Positions 31,172-39,301 of a stretch of 44,692 nt of DNA are shown one piece after another. The stretch's first letter is position 1. Every line of letters begins with the position of its first letter. The notes beneath the pieces are model-generated. The model did no database searches. It was given only the letters and a program-made list of their open reading frames with translations, and had not been told where the DNA came from. A program made the position numbers and the translations under genes. Source of the DNA: a virus; IMG/VR virus record IMGVR_UViG_3300006033_000041, positions 1 to 44,692 of that record. The stretch is one strand, 5' to 3'.

Positions 31172-31892
31172 AGTAGGAATGGAGCCGGTTCATCACCAGC
31201 TGCGCGTTGTTGTCCGTGAAGGTTTCCTTGGTATCAAACATGCCCAGGGGACCGCGCAGACGTTCACCAACCGTTTCCTTGGTGAGCTTGGTTTGGAAGA
31301 CGTACTTGAAGCCAAGTGCCTGTTCTTCCGGGGTGATGGTGAGCAGATCGGATTGGTAATCCTTGAGTGCCTTGAGGGCAACCTTCTTGGTGGCGATCAC
31401 CAGAGAGAAGTAGGATTCAATCCCGTTATTCTTGGTCGCGCCCTTCACCGGTACCTTGGTTTCCATGACCATTTCCGATTCGTTGAGAGAGTCGGAGGTA
31501 TGGGCGAGGAAGATGACGTTTTTCGTGGATTTCGCCACGTAGGTCTGCATCAGGTTGCGGAAATACTGGGCGAAATCTCCCCAGGCTTTCTGGCCATTCG
31601 CTGCGTTGTACACGTACAGGGATTCGTACATGTCGAGCAGGTAGGTCAGGGTGTCGATCACGATGGTATGAACATCCTGCATGTTCTCGGCAGCGTCGAA
31701 TGCTTCGTAGACCTGCAGGGGATCGGTGATCACGAACTGCTTGAACTTGGCACGGAAGGGGAGCTTCTTGCCTGCTTCGCAGTTGAGGTACATCACGCCT
31801 TCCGGGTTCTCCAGACCTGACAGGCAGGCGGATTTTCCGGTAGCAGACTTGCCGGCGATGAGCACCAGGTTGTCGTTGACGGGATGGGTCAT
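31161..31892 (-). CDS. RecA-like AAA ATPase (Sak4-like)
   Basis: The start at 31892 (MTHPVNDNLVLIAG) has AAGGA six bases upstream; the longer frame has no such site. The 243-residue product has Walker A AGKSATGKS (13-21), Walker B HTIVIDTL with Asp80, and a sensor-like VIFLAHTSD near 125. This compact RecA-like core is that of phage Sak4-type annealing or recombination ATPases, which work with SSB on single-stranded DNA. N4 has a P-loop ATPase among its replication genes as well. It lies downstream of the MGCDIH-family gene. A general replication or repair ATPase is the alternative. Confidence 0.8.
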   Translation of the reverse strand: MTHPVNDNLVLIAGKSATGKSACLSGLENPEGVMYLNCEAGKKLPFRAKFKQFVITDPLQVYEAFDAAENMQDVHTIVIDTLTYLLDMYESLYVYNAANGQKAWGDFAQYFRNLMQTYVAKSTKNVIFLAHTSDSLNESEMVMETKVPVKGATKNNGIESYFSLVIATKKVALKALKDYQSDLLTITPEEQALGFKYVFQTKLTKETVGERLRGPLGMFDTKETFTDNNAQLVMNRLHSYYGE

Positions 31893-31952
31893 GTGGTTTC
31901 CTTGTAAACGGGGAAGACGGCCCGTAGGCCGCCTTGTGGATAGATCGTAGAT

Positions 31953-31967
31953 GTGCCCGGAGGGCAC
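31953..31967 (+). other. short hairpin with GGA triloop
   Basis: GTGCCC-GGA-GGGCAC is a 6-bp stem with a three-base loop in the gap between two minus-strand genes. The loop and stem size recall the N4 vRNAP P2 promoter hairpin as I remember it. It may equally be a plain intergenic stem. A second small hairpin (CGGCC/GGCCG) lies just downstream on the minus strand. Confidence 0.35.
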
Positions 31968-31973
31968 CTGCGG

Positions 31974-32450
31974 TCAGTTGTCGAAACAGAAGATGATGCG
32001 TTGATCGCTGTCGGGTACATCGGCATTCAGGTTGCCAATGATCTCTTCCAGCCGATTGATGTGGTGCTGTACTATTTCCATCGTGGCCCCCTTCGCAGGG
32101 GCAATCAGCAATTCGGCGCGTTTGGGGGCCAGTTCTGCCAACTTGGCTTTGAGTTCTTCACGGGTGAGGTAGCTGTGGGAATGTCCATCATCCTCCCATT
32201 CGTCAAAGATCGTTTTGACTTCAGGGGAGAGTTCATCGGGGATTCCCTTGGCAGCGAATCCGTAAGGAACATCACAACGGACATCTGCCAACAACCCGAA
32301 CAGCCAGTAATCCCTCCCCCGATTGGGGAAGTTGTTCATGTCGTGGTGTTCGTAATCCGGATCCTCATCCTTCTCGAATGAGGCGGCCTGATCACACTCC
32401 CACTTTCCGTCTTTTTTGGTTTCGGAATACCAGTGGATATCGCATCCCAT
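31974..32450 (-). CDS. MGCDIH-family phage protein, 158 residues
   Basis: The start at 32450 is preferred because the family begins MGCDIH and AGGAG lies eight bases before it. Proteins with MGCDIHWYSE-like starts and a RDYWLFGLLADVR segment (about 46-58) are common in phages and bacteria, with unknown function. Residues about 90-158 are helical and charged (SHSYLTREELKAKL, then HINRLEEIIGNL). The conserved Cys3, Asp4 and His6 could bind a metal. It lies between the helicase-primase and Sak4-like genes. Confidence 0.75.
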   Translation of the reverse strand: MGCDIHWYSETKKDGKWECDQAASFEKDEDPDYEHHDMNNFPNRGRDYWLFGLLADVRCDVPYGFAAKGIPDELSPEVKTIFDEWEDDGHSHSYLTREELKAKLAELAPKRAELLIAPAKGATMEIVQHHINRLEEIIGNLNADVPDSDQRIIFCFDN

Positions 32451-32474
32451 TTTGGAAGCTCCTACTAAATAGCG

Positions 32475-32511
32475 AAGGGCATCCAGGTAGTTACTCATCC
32501 TAGATGCCCCT
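32475..32511 (-). terminator. hairpin after the helicase-primase gene
   Basis: A 13-bp stem with two G-U pairs and an 11-base loop starts seven bases after the helicase-primase stop. There is no clear T run, so it may be an mRNA-end stabiliser or Rho-dependent site rather than an intrinsic terminator. Confidence 0.45.
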
Positions 32512-32517
32512 CAGGGT

Positions 32518-34659
32518 TTACCGCTTGGAAATGGCCTTGCCAACCGAAATCATGATGGTGCTCATGATCTCCACCTCGTCCAACTTGTCGGCAATCTTGT
32601 CGTTCAGGCTGACCACCTTCTGACGGATTGCTTCGAAGTCGAAACCAGCATCGACAAAGATCATGGCGTAACGCAGCAGCATGTTGTTGCGGTTGCCATC
32701 ACCGATGTTGTTCAACGTCCAGCGTTCCAGGTTGTCCATGGATTGCTGAGAGTTCAACAATGCCTTGCGGTCCTCGTTCTTCGAGGTCTTCGGAATGAAG
32801 GGCAGGGCATCCAATACTTCGCCATCGTTGTACTCGTAGTGGCTGCCATGCGACATCCACTTGCGTGCACGCTGACCAGTTGCCGTATCGACTTCGAAGG
32901 GCAACCACTCGTAGATGTTGGACATGAATTCCTTGAAGTCCTTGGCATCCAGTTCGAGGGTGTAATTGATCGGCAAGATGATGCGGAAACGGTTCTCTGT
33001 TTCCGTGTGCCGCTTGGTCGTGTACATCAGGTACTTGTACCCCTTGAGCAACAGCTTCGCCGTGCTCATGGACACCGTACCATCGACATCTACTACCACC
33101 ATGTTGAAACCAGGGATGCAGTTTTCTTCGTTGCGATATCCACCGTTGAGATGGTGGGAAACCCAGTGCATCCCGGGTGCTTGGGTCAGCTTATGAAGCT
33201 GGTCAAACGGGGCAAGCTCATTACGGTAATCCGTCGTGATATCGGCGCTGTAACTCACCACCATCTCTTCCAGATCGGTTTCCCGCAAGGTTTCACCCCG
33301 GATGAACTCGATTCCATCGGCAAACGACTTCTTGATGACGATGTTATTCTTGTACCCGTAGGCGATGGCCAGCATCATCAGCTCGTTCTTCTGAGCCGTG
33401 CCTCCCTTGTAGAAGGGCAGATCTTCAACCAGCTCGGCTTGCGTGACATCCCGTTTCACGCCGGCCAGGTATTTGGCCAGCTTCATGTAGGGGCGGTCCC
33501 GATTGAGCATGGATTGGAAGGCGGCACCAGATTCTTCGGCCAACTTGATGGCGTTGTAGACGTGAGCCTGGGTCACTTCCGGAGAATCATCGATGAAGGC
33601 GTAGGCACCTGCCAGCTTGAGCACCTTGAAGTACCGGTGAGCCAGCTCGGCTTTCGACATATCTTCATGTTCAGGCAACTTGGCAGCGGCCTTCTCACAC
33701 ATCAACTTGTATTCAATCAGCAGAAGGCTTGTGGCTTCCTGAATGATGAGTTTCTTGTTGACGTTGATCACGTCAGCCAGATTGTCCAGTTGATCGGAAA
33801 GCTTCTCCAGGAAGGCACTGTTGTTCTGTGCCGTACTCCGAGCAAAGATTTCCTGTGGAGTCAGGTCGGTCTGCCGATGTGTGCCTTTGATGTAACCAAA
33901 GAAGCATCGACGGGCATACCCCGTATCAAGGAAGCTGTACAGCATCTGCTCGGTAGCCGCCCCATCAAACAACTTGGAAGGGGTACCGAACATCATCAGG
34001 TTGGCTGGTGTGGTACCCCGGATCTCTTCCAGTCGCTTCGCATCCGAGGTGGATTTGACGAGCTTGGTTTTGATCTTGCCCTTGTCGAACAGCTCAAGGT
34101 ATGGCCCCAGCACTTCAGCACTGGCGGAAAGGTTGGTCCCGATTTCATCGACTTCCAGAGACAATGCACCGGCATCCACCATCAGGAGGTGATGGCGCAT
34201 CTGCTTCACAGCAGGTGCTGTGGCTTCGGAGAAGCTGAACAACATGGGGCCGGTACTGTCGAATTCCTTTTGCACCCGGACAAGTTCTTCATCCGGATCG
34301 GTACCCTTGCGATTGGCGCGAGCCAAGCTGAGTTTCGGCAGATTGATTTCAGCCAGCAGAGGAAGGGTTTCCTCCAGGAACCGGCGACGGAACTGGTTGA
34401 AGACTTCTTCTTCCAGAATGTTGATGGAACGTCCCTTACCGAAACCTGACGGAGCCAGGTTCAAGGCATACAGGTTGACTGGGATGTTCCCCATGTCCGG
34501 CGTTTCAATGAAGCAACGCATATGCGATGCCGTGTTGGCGAAGTAGTACGCCACCAGGACTCGGAAGAACAGGGGTTCCAGACTCTGCGTGCGATTGCAG
34601 ATGGTTTCCACCAGCTTTTCCGAGGTCGGGTGGTATTGCATTTCTTCAATGGAAAGCAT
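32518..34659 (-). CDS. replicative helicase-primase, N4 gp43-like
   Basis: This 713-residue protein appears to join an ATPase and a primase. The N-terminal half has Walker A APSGFGKGRS (69-78) and Walker B LSLEVDEIG (166-174). The C-terminal part has archaeo-eukaryotic primase-like motifs: VVVDVDG (521-527; Asp524 and Asp526), YTTKRH (546-551), and NRFRIILP (556-563). Such a protein would unwind DNA and make primers at the fork. Size, motif order and neighbours (SSB, gp44-like nuclease) fit N4 gp43; the family link is from memory, not a search. AAGGA precedes the ATG by six bases. No DNA polymerase gene is in the window. Confidence 0.82.
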   Translation of the reverse strand: MLSIEEMQYHPTSEKLVETICNRTQSLEPLFFRVLVAYYFANTASHMRCFIETPDMGNIPVNLYALNLAPSGFGKGRSINILEEEVFNQFRRRFLEETLPLLAEINLPKLSLARANRKGTDPDEELVRVQKEFDSTGPMLFSFSEATAPAVKQMRHHLLMVDAGALSLEVDEIGTNLSASAEVLGPYLELFDKGKIKTKLVKSTSDAKRLEEIRGTTPANLMMFGTPSKLFDGAATEQMLYSFLDTGYARRCFFGYIKGTHRQTDLTPQEIFARSTAQNNSAFLEKLSDQLDNLADVINVNKKLIIQEATSLLLIEYKLMCEKAAAKLPEHEDMSKAELAHRYFKVLKLAGAYAFIDDSPEVTQAHVYNAIKLAEESGAAFQSMLNRDRPYMKLAKYLAGVKRDVTQAELVEDLPFYKGGTAQKNELMMLAIAYGYKNNIVIKKSFADGIEFIRGETLRETDLEEMVVSYSADITTDYRNELAPFDQLHKLTQAPGMHWVSHHLNGGYRNEENCIPGFNMVVVDVDGTVSMSTAKLLLKGYKYLMYTTKRHTETENRFRIILPINYTLELDAKDFKEFMSNIYEWLPFEVDTATGQRARKWMSHGSHYEYNDGEVLDALPFIPKTSKNEDRKALLNSQQSMDNLERWTLNNIGDGNRNNMLLRYAMIFVDAGFDFEAIRQKVVSLNDKIADKLDEVEIMSTIMISVGKAISKR

Positions 34660-34668
34660 GTATGGTCC

Positions 34669-35640
34669 TTAAAGGATGAGATCCCCTGACGCAATCAGTG
34701 CATCTTTTTGGGTACAGACGACGAAAGCAGAACAGTATTTGCAGGCCATGACCTGCCCAGGCTGCTCAACGACGATGCCGACGTTGCCGTCTTCGATGGC
34801 ACGGAGTTGTGCATCGTGGTAGTTGTCGAAGTTCTTGGTACTGCGGCTACGCTTTTCGGGGTTCTTGTAATACTTGAACACCGGTTCGCTACGCCACAGA
34901 TCCTCATCACTGCACAGGGGGATTTGATCTTCCGGGGCATCCCAATACTGTTCGACTTGGCCGAGCTTGCGTTTGACGAAGGCATCGGTTTCCGGCACCG
35001 GCTTCAAAGGCAGAATGCGTTGCATGATCCGCTGTTGTGGATATTTCGGATCCTGCATTGCCTTGGCTTTCGACCAGTCAGTGAAGATGAATTGGATGGC
35101 CATCTCATCTTTGGTGATCAGCTTCGGATTCAGCCAGCGATAGATGCTCCCCTGCCAGGCGTGCTTTTCGTCATTGTTGTGACTCATGGCAGAGTAAGTC
35201 GATGTGGATTTGAAATCTTCCACACGACCATCACCAACGAAGTCGTACTTGCCTGACACCAAGAACTTGCCAACTTGCTTGTGGGCACGCTGTTCCAGGT
35301 AGATGGGAATCAGCCCATCCGTCAGTTCTTCTGGTTTGGGATTGATGCGGATCTTCTCGATCACCCTTTTGGGGTAACCCAACTGATCCAACGCAATCCG
35401 GTAGTTGTCCTTCCAGGCACGTTCGATGGCATCGTGAATGGCGGTTCCCATGCGCGAAGGCACCAGATTGATCAGTTCCGTAGGGGTCACATCTTCCGGA
35501 ACTCGGGCGCTGAGAATGATCTGGCGCAAAGGTTTGATCAGTGCAGTGGCAGAGATGGTGTTGCTGTCGTGATCGTAAAAATCACTCGCTAAAAACACTG
35601 CCAATGACAGAGGTACGGATGATGTATTGGAGTATTTCAT
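34669..35640 (-). CDS. PD-(D/E)XK nuclease, N4 gp44-like, with Cys cluster
   Basis: This 323-residue protein has the RecB/Cas4-type nuclease motifs GTAIHDAIE (65-73, His69), GKYDFVG (130-136, Asp133) and VEDFKST (140-146, Asp142, Lys144), then QGSIYRWL (163-170). Near the C-terminus it has CKYCSAFVVC (Cys300, 303, 309), with Cys243 upstream. The CxxCx5C spacing equals that of Fe-S clusters in AddB and Cas4 nucleases. It probably processes DNA ends during replication or recombination. Its start overlaps the stop of the HNH gene upstream (TAATG), and its AAGGA lies inside that gene. Confidence 0.85.
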   Translation of the reverse strand: MKYSNTSSVPLSLAVFLASDFYDHDSNTISATALIKPLRQIILSARVPEDVTPTELINLVPSRMGTAIHDAIERAWKDNYRIALDQLGYPKRVIEKIRINPKPEELTDGLIPIYLEQRAHKQVGKFLVSGKYDFVGDGRVEDFKSTSTYSAMSHNNDEKHAWQGSIYRWLNPKLITKDEMAIQFIFTDWSKAKAMQDPKYPQQRIMQRILPLKPVPETDAFVKRKLGQVEQYWDAPEDQIPLCSDEDLWRSEPVFKYYKNPEKRSRSTKNFDNYHDAQLRAIEDGNVGIVVEQPGQVMACKYCSAFVVCTQKDALIASGDLIL

Positions 35641-36131
35641 TAAGAAGTCCTTCCGTGGTTTTGGTGATATCCAAGGGATTTTTCAGCCTCTTTTCTGGCT
35701 GAAGCTGCATCAGAGATGCGGGCGAAATACCCAATAAAGCGAGGCTTACTCTCAACGTAAATACGTGCCATCCACTTTTGTTTTCGCTTATCCCAACAAA
35801 CACCCACAACCCCAGAGGAGTTGTTTTTTGATTTCGCGGTGTTTCTTTGGTTATCGGTAACAGATACTTCCCGGAGATTGCACCAACGAGTGTCTGAACG
35901 AATTCCGTTTATGTGATCAACCTGTTCAGCAGGATCCCTTCCTGTCATGTACAGCACGGCCAAACGATGGGCGTAATACAGTTTTTTACGTACACGAATC
36001 TGTACATACCCGTTGCGGCTATATCCTGCTTTGGTTCCTGCAGGTATTCGCGAAGATGCTTGGATTTTCCAAAAGAAATCTCCTGAATCTGGGTTGTATT
36101 CCAGAATATGTTTTAACTCAGACTGATTCAT
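35640..36131 (-). CDS. HNH homing-type endonuclease with AP2 domain (copy 2)
   Basis: This 163-residue protein has AHRLAVLY (54-61), EQVDHINGIRSD (69-80; Asp72, His73, Asn75), CNLRE (84-88) and an AP2-type C-terminal region (about 106-150), ending YHQNHGRTS. It shares its layout and the terminal NHGR with copy 1 (30695-31171), but the two are far from identical, so they are related rather than recent duplicates. It is fitted tightly before the gp44-like nuclease gene with a one-base overlap. It is A+T-richer than the neighbouring replication genes. Confidence 0.92.
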   Translation of the reverse strand: MNQSELKHILEYNPDSGDFFWKIQASSRIPAGTKAGYSRNGYVQIRVRKKLYYAHRLAVLYMTGRDPAEQVDHINGIRSDTRWCNLREVSVTDNQRNTAKSKNNSSGVVGVCWDKRKQKWMARIYVESKPRFIGYFARISDAASARKEAEKSLGYHQNHGRTS

Positions 36132-36145
36132 TGGTGCCTCTCAGG

Positions 36146-36529
36146 TTATTGGGTCGCGTGATTCAACTGGAGCCACCGGGTCAGGGTGTCTCTGGCTTCA
36201 CGGATATCGTCGTATTGCGACTTGCCCCCAGTACGTACACCGGACAGCAGCAATTTCTTGCTGGCGTGGTGAATGGCACCCGAGGGGTCTTGCACGTTGA
36301 AGAGTTGGTGGATGGCATAGACATCCACTTCGGTCAGGTTGCCCACCGACTTGTAATACTTGGGGTACTTCTCGGACATCGACTCTTCACCCCGGTCAGG
36401 GGGGAAATGTGATGCTTTGAGGGATGTGCCCTTGTCTGCCGAATTGAGTGCGCTGCACTCTTCGCAGAAGTCGTCATTCGTACTGTGAATGGGGTTGGTG
36501 CAACCAATGGAATGGCAAAGGCCCAGCAT
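36146..36529 (-). CDS. zinc-ribbon protein with DUF3310-like domain, 127 residues
   Basis: The N-terminal 25 residues carry CHSIGC and CEEC, a likely zinc-binding ribbon. Residues about 50-127 read EKYPKYYKSVGNLTEVDVYA, then LFNVQDPSGAIHHASKKLL and DIREARDTLTRWL, the pattern of the DUF3310 family found in many phages. The family is sometimes annotated as a nucleotide kinase-like protein, but no P-loop is present here, so I give no function. AAGGAA precedes the ATG. It lies between RNR and the second HNH gene. Confidence 0.72.
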   Translation of the reverse strand: MLGLCHSIGCTNPIHSTNDDFCEECSALNSADKGTSLKASHFPPDRGEESMSEKYPKYYKSVGNLTEVDVYAIHQLFNVQDPSGAIHHASKKLLLSGVRTGGKSQYDDIREARDTLTRWLQLNHATQ

Positions 36530-36563
36530 GGTATTTCCTTGAAACGAGTTATTCAGTTATGCA

Positions 36564-36589
36564 AAGAAGCTCCCCGGAGGGAGCCTCTT
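36564..36589 (-). terminator. hairpin after the RNR gene
   Basis: AAGAGGCTCCC, loop TCCG, GGGAGCTTCTT (one G-U pair) lies seven bases after the RNR stop. The T tract is weak, so it is probably a partial terminator. Confidence 0.6.
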
Positions 36590-36596
36590 GTTTGCT

Positions 36597-38612
36597 TCAG
36601 TTCTTGGTAAAGCTGATGGCTTCGCAAACGCCCCCAGCACACGCGGCTTCCCCTGCCAGATCAATTTCGTTGCCGTTCATCTCGATGATGTGGCCGATGT
36701 TGATCCCTGCGAGCAACGGCAACATGGCCTCGTATTGCTCTTTGGTGATGTCTTCAAAGGGTGCCTGGGGATAGTCAGCAGAACCGAAGAACGGCATGAC
36801 GGAAATACCGTTGTAGCTGCCACGGTGGTCCCACATCCAATCAGCCAGATCCGCCCATTCGTCGGACTTCACCGAAACGGTGCAGCTGACGTTGTGGCGG
36901 TTGTCCCCCTTGATGTGGCCGCTGTGCACCCAGGCTTGCGAGATGTCTTTCACCCGCTCCAGGAACTCATCCATGGTTTCATGGCGAGTCGTGGCCCCTT
37001 CCGGTGCTTTCTGGGGGAAGCTCAATACGACCTGGTTGCTGTCGTAAAGGTCTTCCTCGACAAGTGCCGGAACGGCACGCTGCATGTACTGAGCCAGTGC
37101 TTCGTCCTTGCCGGCACGCATACGACGGATGTAGTACGGGGCGTGCCAGGAGTGAATGCCCGAGGATGTACCAAGAACCAGGGAAGAAGTCCCTTCCGGT
37201 TTCACGGTGGTAATCCGGGCTGCCGGATTGATACCGATCTGCTTGGCAATTTCCTGGTTCATTTGGATTGCCGAGTGAGCGGCGACATGCTTGCTCAGGT
37301 TGTCGATATTTCCGGAAGCAATACCGGTCATCGACACGCCCAGCAGGGCATCCTCTTCGCAGGTGATCTTCCACTTCGGATTGAGATAGTGGAAGTCGGT
37401 GTAGCCAGCTTGCAGTGTGCCGATGAAAGCAGCTGCAGCAGCAGCCTGGTTGTAGTCTTCCTGGCTGTGGATCGCGGACACATTGATCGTAGTCAGATTG
37501 CACATCTGATACGGACGGAGTGCGATTTCACAGCATGGATTCGTGCCCCAGTCTGGATTGTTGGTCCAGTACACCCCGGGTTCGCCACATCCACTGGCTT
37601 GGATGACTTTCATCAAATCACGGAATTCTTCTTCCGAGACTTCACCACGCGGGAGCACTGCCGAGTTGTTGGCTCGGGCACGAGCCGGATAGACGACACC
37701 CCAGGGGAAGGTGCCCGTTTCCGTCAGGAAGTTGAATTCCCATTCCTGGAGTTGCTTGGTATGGGCTACCTGATAGTCATCTACGAAGTAGACCACTCGG
37801 GTGGTTGCATCAACAATCTGCCATTCTTTCAGCGTGATCGGGGATTTGCACTTCAGCATCTCCTCATCGTCCCGGTCGAACAGGGCGATCATCGCGGCAC
37901 GACGAATGCCTCCAGCTCGCACGGAATCGGCAATGAAGCAGCAGATGTCGTGCACTTCGATTGGACGCAGGCGTCGACCAACTGCATTGCGAAAGACTGC
38001 AGTAATCAGTTCAATGCAGCGACGCAATGGCTCCGGTCCCGGAGCTTTACCCCCGGTGGTGATCAGATCCGTCCCTTTCTCACGGATGTCTCGGTAATCG
38101 AAGACCGGCAGGGTGCCGGCTTTCAGGAATGCCTTGGCCACAACCTTGATGGCATCGGCCCAACCGATGATGGAATCCTGGATCTGGAACTTGTACTCAC
38201 CATCCGATTCCGGAGCCTTCACTTTCGGCATCTGGGTGGTATGGCGCTTCTGGACCGAGTAGCCAGCACCAGTGCCACCGAGTAGCAGGAACATCAGTTC
38301 GGCGTATGCCCGGGTATGCTCGATGGGGAAATACGCACAGTTGAAGATGCGGTTCTCGGCCAGCTCGATGGGACGGCCACCAAATTGCATGGAACGCATG
38401 GACGGGAGGATCTTCTTGGAATCCACGAACTCGGTGTAAATCGCACGGATCTGATCAGCGAGTTGCGGGTACTTGCGAATGTGCATGTCCCGATTGCGAT
38501 GGGAAATCTCGATGTAGTTTTCCCGGCGAGATTTCCCGGGCAGATATTTTGCGTACTTGTTGAATACGGTGATATCCGAAAGTGCTTTTTTGTCCATGGT
38601 GAATTTCTTCAA
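36597..38612 (-). CDS. nrdJ: class II (adenosylcobalamin-dependent) ribonucleotide reductase
   Basis: This 671-residue enzyme reduces ribonucleotides to deoxyribonucleotides, using vitamin B12 and not oxygen. The active-site cysteines are visible: Cys92 in FNCAYFPI, the radical Cys359 in NPCCEIAL, Cys370 in QMCNL (11 residues on, as in the Lactobacillus leichmannii enzyme), and the C-terminal pair Cys658/Cys663. SMRSMQFGGRPIEL (71-84) and LGGTGAGYSVQ (110-120) also fit the monomeric triphosphate reductase. Two starts are possible: TTG at 38612 with AGGA upstream, or ATG at 38597 with a weaker site. A terminator just upstream separates it from the ThyX-like gene. No activating protein is required for class II. 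Confidence 0.93.
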   Translation of the reverse strand: MKKFTMDKKALSDITVFNKYAKYLPGKSRRENYIEISHRNRDMHIRKYPQLADQIRAIYTEFVDSKKILPSMRSMQFGGRPIELAENRIFNCAYFPIEHTRAYAELMFLLLGGTGAGYSVQKRHTTQMPKVKAPESDGEYKFQIQDSIIGWADAIKVVAKAFLKAGTLPVFDYRDIREKGTDLITTGGKAPGPEPLRRCIELITAVFRNAVGRRLRPIEVHDICCFIADSVRAGGIRRAAMIALFDRDDEEMLKCKSPITLKEWQIVDATTRVVYFVDDYQVAHTKQLQEWEFNFLTETGTFPWGVVYPARARANNSAVLPRGEVSEEEFRDLMKVIQASGCGEPGVYWTNNPDWGTNPCCEIALRPYQMCNLTTINVSAIHSQEDYNQAAAAAAFIGTLQAGYTDFHYLNPKWKITCEEDALLGVSMTGIASGNIDNLSKHVAAHSAIQMNQEIAKQIGINPAARITTVKPEGTSSLVLGTSSGIHSWHAPYYIRRMRAGKDEALAQYMQRAVPALVEEDLYDSNQVVLSFPQKAPEGATTRHETMDEFLERVKDISQAWVHSGHIKGDNRHNVSCTVSVKSDEWADLADWMWDHRGSYNGISVMPFFGSADYPQAPFEDITKEQYEAMLPLLAGINIGHIIEMNGNEIDLAGEAACAGGVCEAISFTKN

Positions 38613-38627
38613 TGGTTTCCTGTTGAC

Positions 38628-38669
38628 GAAAAAGAGCCAAAATCCCCCAGGAGTGGGAATAATGGCTCT
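38628..38669 (-). terminator. terminator between ThyX-like and RNR genes
   Basis: On the minus strand AGAGCCA pairs with TGGCTCT, with an inner TCCC/GGGA helix, and TTTTTCG follows. The RNR start site is only about 16 bases downstream, so RNR may depend on read-through. Confidence 0.75.
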
Positions 38670-38732
38670 GGTTTGAATATGATTTGAATCGATGATTTGG
38701 GCTGAAAGAATCTCCAGCTTAATTCATTTGAA

Positions 38733-39293
38733 TCATCCTTTCAAATAATCTGGATGTTCAAGTTGAGAAATTAACTGATCGATGAATGCTGCCCATCGCT
38801 TATATCGATGGTTACTACGTTGCGATACGATATTTCTGACGTTATCGTAATTCATGGTTACGATACGCCGTTGTAGGTACCCTTCAGGCATGTTTTCCTT
38901 GAGCCGCACAATGTCGGATTTCAGATCAGACCACTGAGCAATAAAACAGTCCATCGTGGCTTGAGTTGTTCCCTCTTCAAAATCACCATACGTCGGAGGA
39001 CGTTTCGCCAAGGTGTGCATGGTTGATTCTGACTGTGCAACCGTACCCACTTTATACGTGTCGAATTCAGCCCAGAAACATCGGGGGGCTTCAACATCAA
39101 TCCAGAGTTGAATTTGACGGATGAACTTATTATGGCCCCCGTCCATTGGTGCGAGCAGTACTGCTCGTTTTTCTGCCCGTTCTCTTTTGGTTTCCCACCA
39201 TTGATTAGGGTCTTCTGCCCGATCTTTAAAACTATAGGCCATCCCTCTTAGTGCAATGTCGTGGCCTGCTTCGAGGAGTACATCTACTTTCAT
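38733..39293 (-). CDS. ThyX-like phage protein, 186 residues
   Basis: The start at 39293 (MKVDVLLEAGHDIALRG) has AAGGA five bases upstream. The middle region GGHNKFIRQIQLWIDVEAPR, followed by FWAEFDTYKVGT and SESTMHTL, and the C-terminal GYLQRRIVTMNYDNVRNI with QRSNHRYKRW, match a family of phage proteins distantly related to flavin-dependent thymidylate synthase ThyX. The ThyX signature RHRxxSxNExSxR is replaced by TYKVGTVAQSESTMH, so normal ThyX activity cannot be assumed. With dUTPase and RNR nearby in the genome, a role in dTMP or modified nucleotide metabolism is plausible. The region is A+T-richer than most of the window. Confidence 0.7.
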   Translation of the reverse strand: MKVDVLLEAGHDIALRGMAYSFKDRAEDPNQWWETKRERAEKRAVLLAPMDGGHNKFIRQIQLWIDVEAPRCFWAEFDTYKVGTVAQSESTMHTLAKRPPTYGDFEEGTTQATMDCFIAQWSDLKSDIVRLKENMPEGYLQRRIVTMNYDNVRNIVSQRSNHRYKRWAAFIDQLISQLEHPDYLKG

Positions 39294-39301
39294 GTTTTTC
39301 C

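Noticed and set aside
32743-34449. 568-codon plus-strand frame opposite the helicase-primase
   Set aside because: The minus-strand gene has Walker and primase motifs; the plus-strand product has none.
36588-38285. 565-codon plus-strand frame opposite RNR
   Set aside because: The minus-strand RNR has all active-site cysteines; this frame is its shadow.
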